Assembly (NCBI RefSeq): GCF_000377745.1
Contig: NZ_KB898708.1
Location: 1-64,000 of the forward strand
Length of the DNA stretch: 64,000 bases
Direction: 5' to 3'
From: Gilvimarinus chinensis DSM 19667
GTDB taxonomy: Bacteria > Pseudomonadota > Gammaproteobacteria > Pseudomonadales > Cellvibrionaceae
Position numbers and translations under genes: made by a program
The notes under the pieces: generated by a model
Told to the model about the DNA's origin: nothing
The model's input: only the letters and a program-made list of their open reading frames with translations
Databases searched by the model: none
In this document: piece after piece, positions 61,861-64,000 of the stretch
Numbering within the stretch: the first letter of the stretch is position 1
How the letters are laid out: each line of letters begins with the position of its first letter

Positions 61861-62470
61861 GGCGATAGTCAGGCTTTTTATATTGGCTGCCTCGCTGCTG
61901 CTCAGCAGCTGTGGGGCAGTATTATCCGGTAGTGTTGATACCGAGTTAACCGCTCTTAAAAAGGGAAATTACTCCCTCGATCCTAAGCACACCAGTGTGC
62001 TGTTCAAAGTTTCTCACCTTAATGTTTCGCAGTTTGTCGGCCGGTTTAATAAAGCTTATGCCGAGCTGGACTATAATGCCGATGACCCCGCCGCCAGCCG
62101 CATCCGCGCGGCCGTTTTTATCGCCTCTTTGGATGTCAATAATCCTGATTTTTCCGAAACGTTAAAAAGTTGCGATTGGTTGTGCGCCTCTCAATTTCCT
62201 GAAGCGCGATTTGTGTCTGTTGGGCGAGCGCAAACAAATGACAATGTTTTAACGTTTGCAGGTGATTTGTCGTTTCGGGGCGTCACTAAGCCCGCCGAGC
62301 TGACCGTTCGCATCAACGGCGCAACCACAAATCGTTTAACCGGTGATTATATTATCGGCTTTGAGGCGAATTTGGCCTTTCACCGCTCGGAATTCGCTAT
62401 GGGGCAATTTGCCCCAGCTGTGGGCGACCAGGTGAGGGTTGAGGTGTTTGCAGAATTTATACGCCAATAA
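61820..62470 (+). CDS. YceI-family lipoprotein
   Basis: YceI proteins are lipocalin-like beta-barrels that bind isoprenoid lipids, found in the periplasm. From ATG 61820 this one has 216 aa with a signal [13 protein letters not shown] and lipobox LSSC (C31), so it should be anchored in the envelope. The YceI domain (about 50-213) shows [46 protein letters not shown] and [21 protein letters not shown]. No better start exists after the guaA stop, so a 41-base overlap with guaA is accepted. The downstream gene is convergent. Confidence 0.85.
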   Translation: MFPASRLRPSSGSRAIVRLFILAASLLLSSCGAVLSGSVDTELTALKKGNYSLDPKHTSVLFKVSHLNVSQFVGRFNKAYAELDYNADDPAASRIRAAVFIASLDVNNPDFSETLKSCDWLCASQFPEARFVSVGRAQTNDNVLTFAGDLSFRGVTKPAELTVRINGATTNRLTGDYIIGFEANLAFHRSEFAMGQFAPAVGDQVRVEVFAEFIRQ

Positions 62471-62485
62471 GTACCGTATTTGCTT

Positions 62486-63325
62486 TCACAAATTCTTTGT
62501 TAAACAAATTTCTTTGTGATCAATGGCAATTAAGCGCTGTTTGTAAAGAGCCCCTAAGGCTTTTTTGTAGACACCTTTGCTCACGTTAAATTCGCGGTAA
62601 ATGTCGTCTGGTTGAGCGCGGTCATTTAACGGGCTGCGGCCGCCGTTGACCTTTAAGTAGTCGAGTATCTTTTGTTGCAGCCTGTCGCGGCCTTTATCGC
62701 CAACGGGCTGTAAGCTCAAGTCGATCTTACCGTCGCCGCGGATACTTTTAATGTAGCCTCGAGTGTTTTCGCCGTAGCTTAAAGGGCGGAACGCGTCGTC
62801 ACGAAAAATGAGTCCCAGGTACTGGTTGTCGATGACGGCTTTGTAGCCCATCTCGCTTTTGCCGCAGATTAATAAATCGACGGCTTGGTTGGGTATCAGT
62901 TGGCGGCTGGTTTCGTGCAGGTGTTTATTCAATTTGGAGGAGGCGGTAATACGCTGACTGTAAGGGTCGAGAAATAAGGTTACAACATAGGAGCGGCTCA
63001 GCTCAAAACGCTTGTGTTGCTCATTGAACGGCACCAGTAAATGTTTTGGTAGCCCCCAATCTAAGAAGGCACCGGCATCGTTAATGTCGACAACCGGTAA
63101 ATAAGCCGCTTGTCCTACGCAGGCTCGGGGTTTCAGTGTCGTTGCGACAGGTATATCGTTGCTGTCCAAATGAATAAATACATCCACTTCATCGCCAATA
63201 CCGAGCTCGCTGTTTAAGTAACGCTTGGGTAGGAGAATAGTGCCTAGCTCGGTACCGTCAAGATAAGCACCGAAATCTACGAGTTTAACGACAGGGAGGC
63301 GGGCGAATTGTCCGATTTGGGCCAT
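62486..63325 (-). CDS. cvfB: CvfB-type S1 RNA-binding protein
   Basis: The 279-aa protein has the layout of CvfB/YitL proteins: three S1-like domains followed by a C-terminal winged-helix. Domain-like segments include LVDFGAYLDGTELGTILLPKRYL, VVDINDAGAFLDWGLPKHLLVPF and VIDNQYLGLIFRDDAFRPLSYGEN, and the C-terminal NVSKGVYKKALGALYKQRLI helix-turn-helix. Such proteins bind RNA and affect virulence-factor expression in staphylococci; the role in gammaproteobacteria is not settled. It converges with the YceI gene (16 bases between stop codons). It starts 47 bases after the stop of the next minus-strand gene, the outer-membrane protein. Confidence 0.88.
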   Translation of the reverse strand: MAQIGQFARLPVVKLVDFGAYLDGTELGTILLPKRYLNSELGIGDEVDVFIHLDSNDIPVATTLKPRACVGQAAYLPVVDINDAGAFLDWGLPKHLLVPFNEQHKRFELSRSYVVTLFLDPYSQRITASSKLNKHLHETSRQLIPNQAVDLLICGKSEMGYKAVIDNQYLGLIFRDDAFRPLSYGENTRGYIKSIRGDGKIDLSLQPVGDKGRDRLQQKILDYLKVNGGRSPLNDRAQPDDIYREFNVSKGVYKKALGALYKQRLIAIDHKEICLTKNL

Positions 63326-63372
63326 GGGAAGGGTTCCGGCAAAGCCACTATTGTAGCTTTGCCGACGGCCGA

Positions 63373-63951
63373 CTAAAAGTTCATTCGTGCGCCCAGGGCA
63401 ATAGATTCCCCTTCGTCTGAGAAACTGGTGTCCAGGGTGGCTGCCACCGCTTGGCTAAGCCAATAATTTGCGCCGAGGTTTATTTCGGTTGTGTCATCAA
63501 ATACCGTGTGATGCGCGATTTCAGCTTTACCCTCCAATTGTTGAAACATCCAGCCGCGAGCACCAACGGCGGCAACTAAACCGGTGTCGCTGTCGCCATG
63601 ATCTGGGTCGGTGCGTTCAACGCTCAGGGTGCCGTACAAGTCCCACCCCCGTGTCAGCAGAGTGTGATAGCCCGCGCCCAGTTGCAGGGTGGTAGACCCG
63701 CAGCCTTTATCGCCGCTCACGTCAGTTAAGCTACCGATAGCGAACCAAGGCCCATCGATTGCGTAACTGCCGTACGTGCTCAAACCGTCCTGATTGCAGT
63801 CGTAATCATCCAGGTTTTGCTCAACGTATTCCAAACCGCCATAGGTGTAACTTACTGAGGCGTTATTGTTTGATTGTGCTAACGCACCTGCGGCACTAAG
63901 GCCCATCAACGCAGCGGTAGACAGTGCCAGGGCTTTGATTGGTTTGACCAT
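63373..63951 (-). CDS. outer-membrane beta-barrel protein, small
   Basis: The 192-aa protein has a signal peptide (MVKPIKALALSTAALMGLSA, cleavage near ALA-QS). The mature part has alternating hydrophobic/polar residues typical of beta-strands (SVSYTYGGLEYVEQNL, TLQLGAGYHTLL, DLYGTLSVER, GLVAAVGARGWMF, TEINLGANYWL and IALGARMNF). It ends in phenylalanine, the usual BAM signal. About eight strands fit a small barrel such as the OmpA/OmpX-like class. Two cysteines (CNQDG and KGCGS) may form a loop disulfide. I do not assign a pore or enzyme function. Confidence 0.8.
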   Translation of the reverse strand: MVKPIKALALSTAALMGLSAAGALAQSNNNASVSYTYGGLEYVEQNLDDYDCNQDGLSTYGSYAIDGPWFAIGSLTDVSGDKGCGSTTLQLGAGYHTLLTRGWDLYGTLSVERTDPDHGDSDTGLVAAVGARGWMFQQLEGKAEIAHHTVFDDTTEINLGANYWLSQAVAATLDTSFSDEGESIALGARMNF

Positions 63952-64000
63952 AATCTGACTCCTTATGTCATGAAAAAATAGGCTGTGGACTATAGAGCAA

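Overview
The window reads as a chromosomal segment of a Gram-negative gammaproteobacterium. Gene content and order (hisS-yfgM-bamB-der, guaB-guaA, tgt-secD-secF, lptF-lptG, iscR next to trmJ and suhB) fit Gammaproteobacteria, and my impression is a marine Cellvibrionales-type organism, but that placement is from memory and was not tested. Almost all of the window is dense, conserved housekeeping DNA. Only the first 2.6 kb looks like accessory DNA.

Region by region: 1-2.6 kb holds the right part of an IS3-family element, then three small cassette-like genes, two of them followed by integron attC-like sites, then a structured non-coding block bounded by two similar motifs, a small secreted Cys protein and a palindromic intergenic repeat. 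2.6-7 kb: small genes (membrane protein, YciH/SUI1, lipoprotein cytochrome c, serine-hydrolase esterase, SlyX, BepA). 7.1-11.3 kb: TusA-like protein, PerM-type permease and an M16-like protein without its zinc motif. 11.5-16.3 kb: aceE-aceF, ended by a strong terminator. 16.3-24 kb: MFS transporter, pepA-holC-hypothetical on the minus strand, lptF-lptG, RDD protein, cyclase-FHA protein. 23.9-26.9 kb: egtB-egtD plus an overlapping PhzF/DapF-fold gene. 27-32.7 kb: tRNA-Leu, then queA, tgt, secD, secF. 32.8-36.6 kb: hybrid sensor kinase, suhB, trmJ.

36.7-44.6 kb is a complete Fe-S cluster assembly operon, iscR-iscS-sufB-sufC-sufD-sufS-sufA-sufT-sufE, with an IscR type-1-like operator over the promoter. 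44.7-53.7 kb: ndk, rlmN, pilW, rodZ, ispG, hisS, yfgM, bamB, der. 53.8-57.2 kb: an AEC transporter and the thiO-thiS-thiG thiazole operon, preceded by a clear TPP riboswitch. 57.2-64 kb: xseA, guaB, guaA, a YceI lipoprotein, a CvfB-like S1 protein and a small outer-membrane protein.

The most unusual signals are: the cassette array with its IS and inserted element; the egtB-egtD operon carrying a PhzF-like protein whose catalytic Glu and His appear replaced while a DapF-like CGxG appears; the catalytically degenerate M16 protein; the class III cyclase-FHA fusion lacking the usual transition-state Arg; a SecF with an enlarged periplasmic loop, in a tgt-secD-secF locus that lacks yajC; and the IscR-controlled ISC/SUF hybrid operon. 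I did not find a CRISPR array, a prophage, or a defence system I could name.
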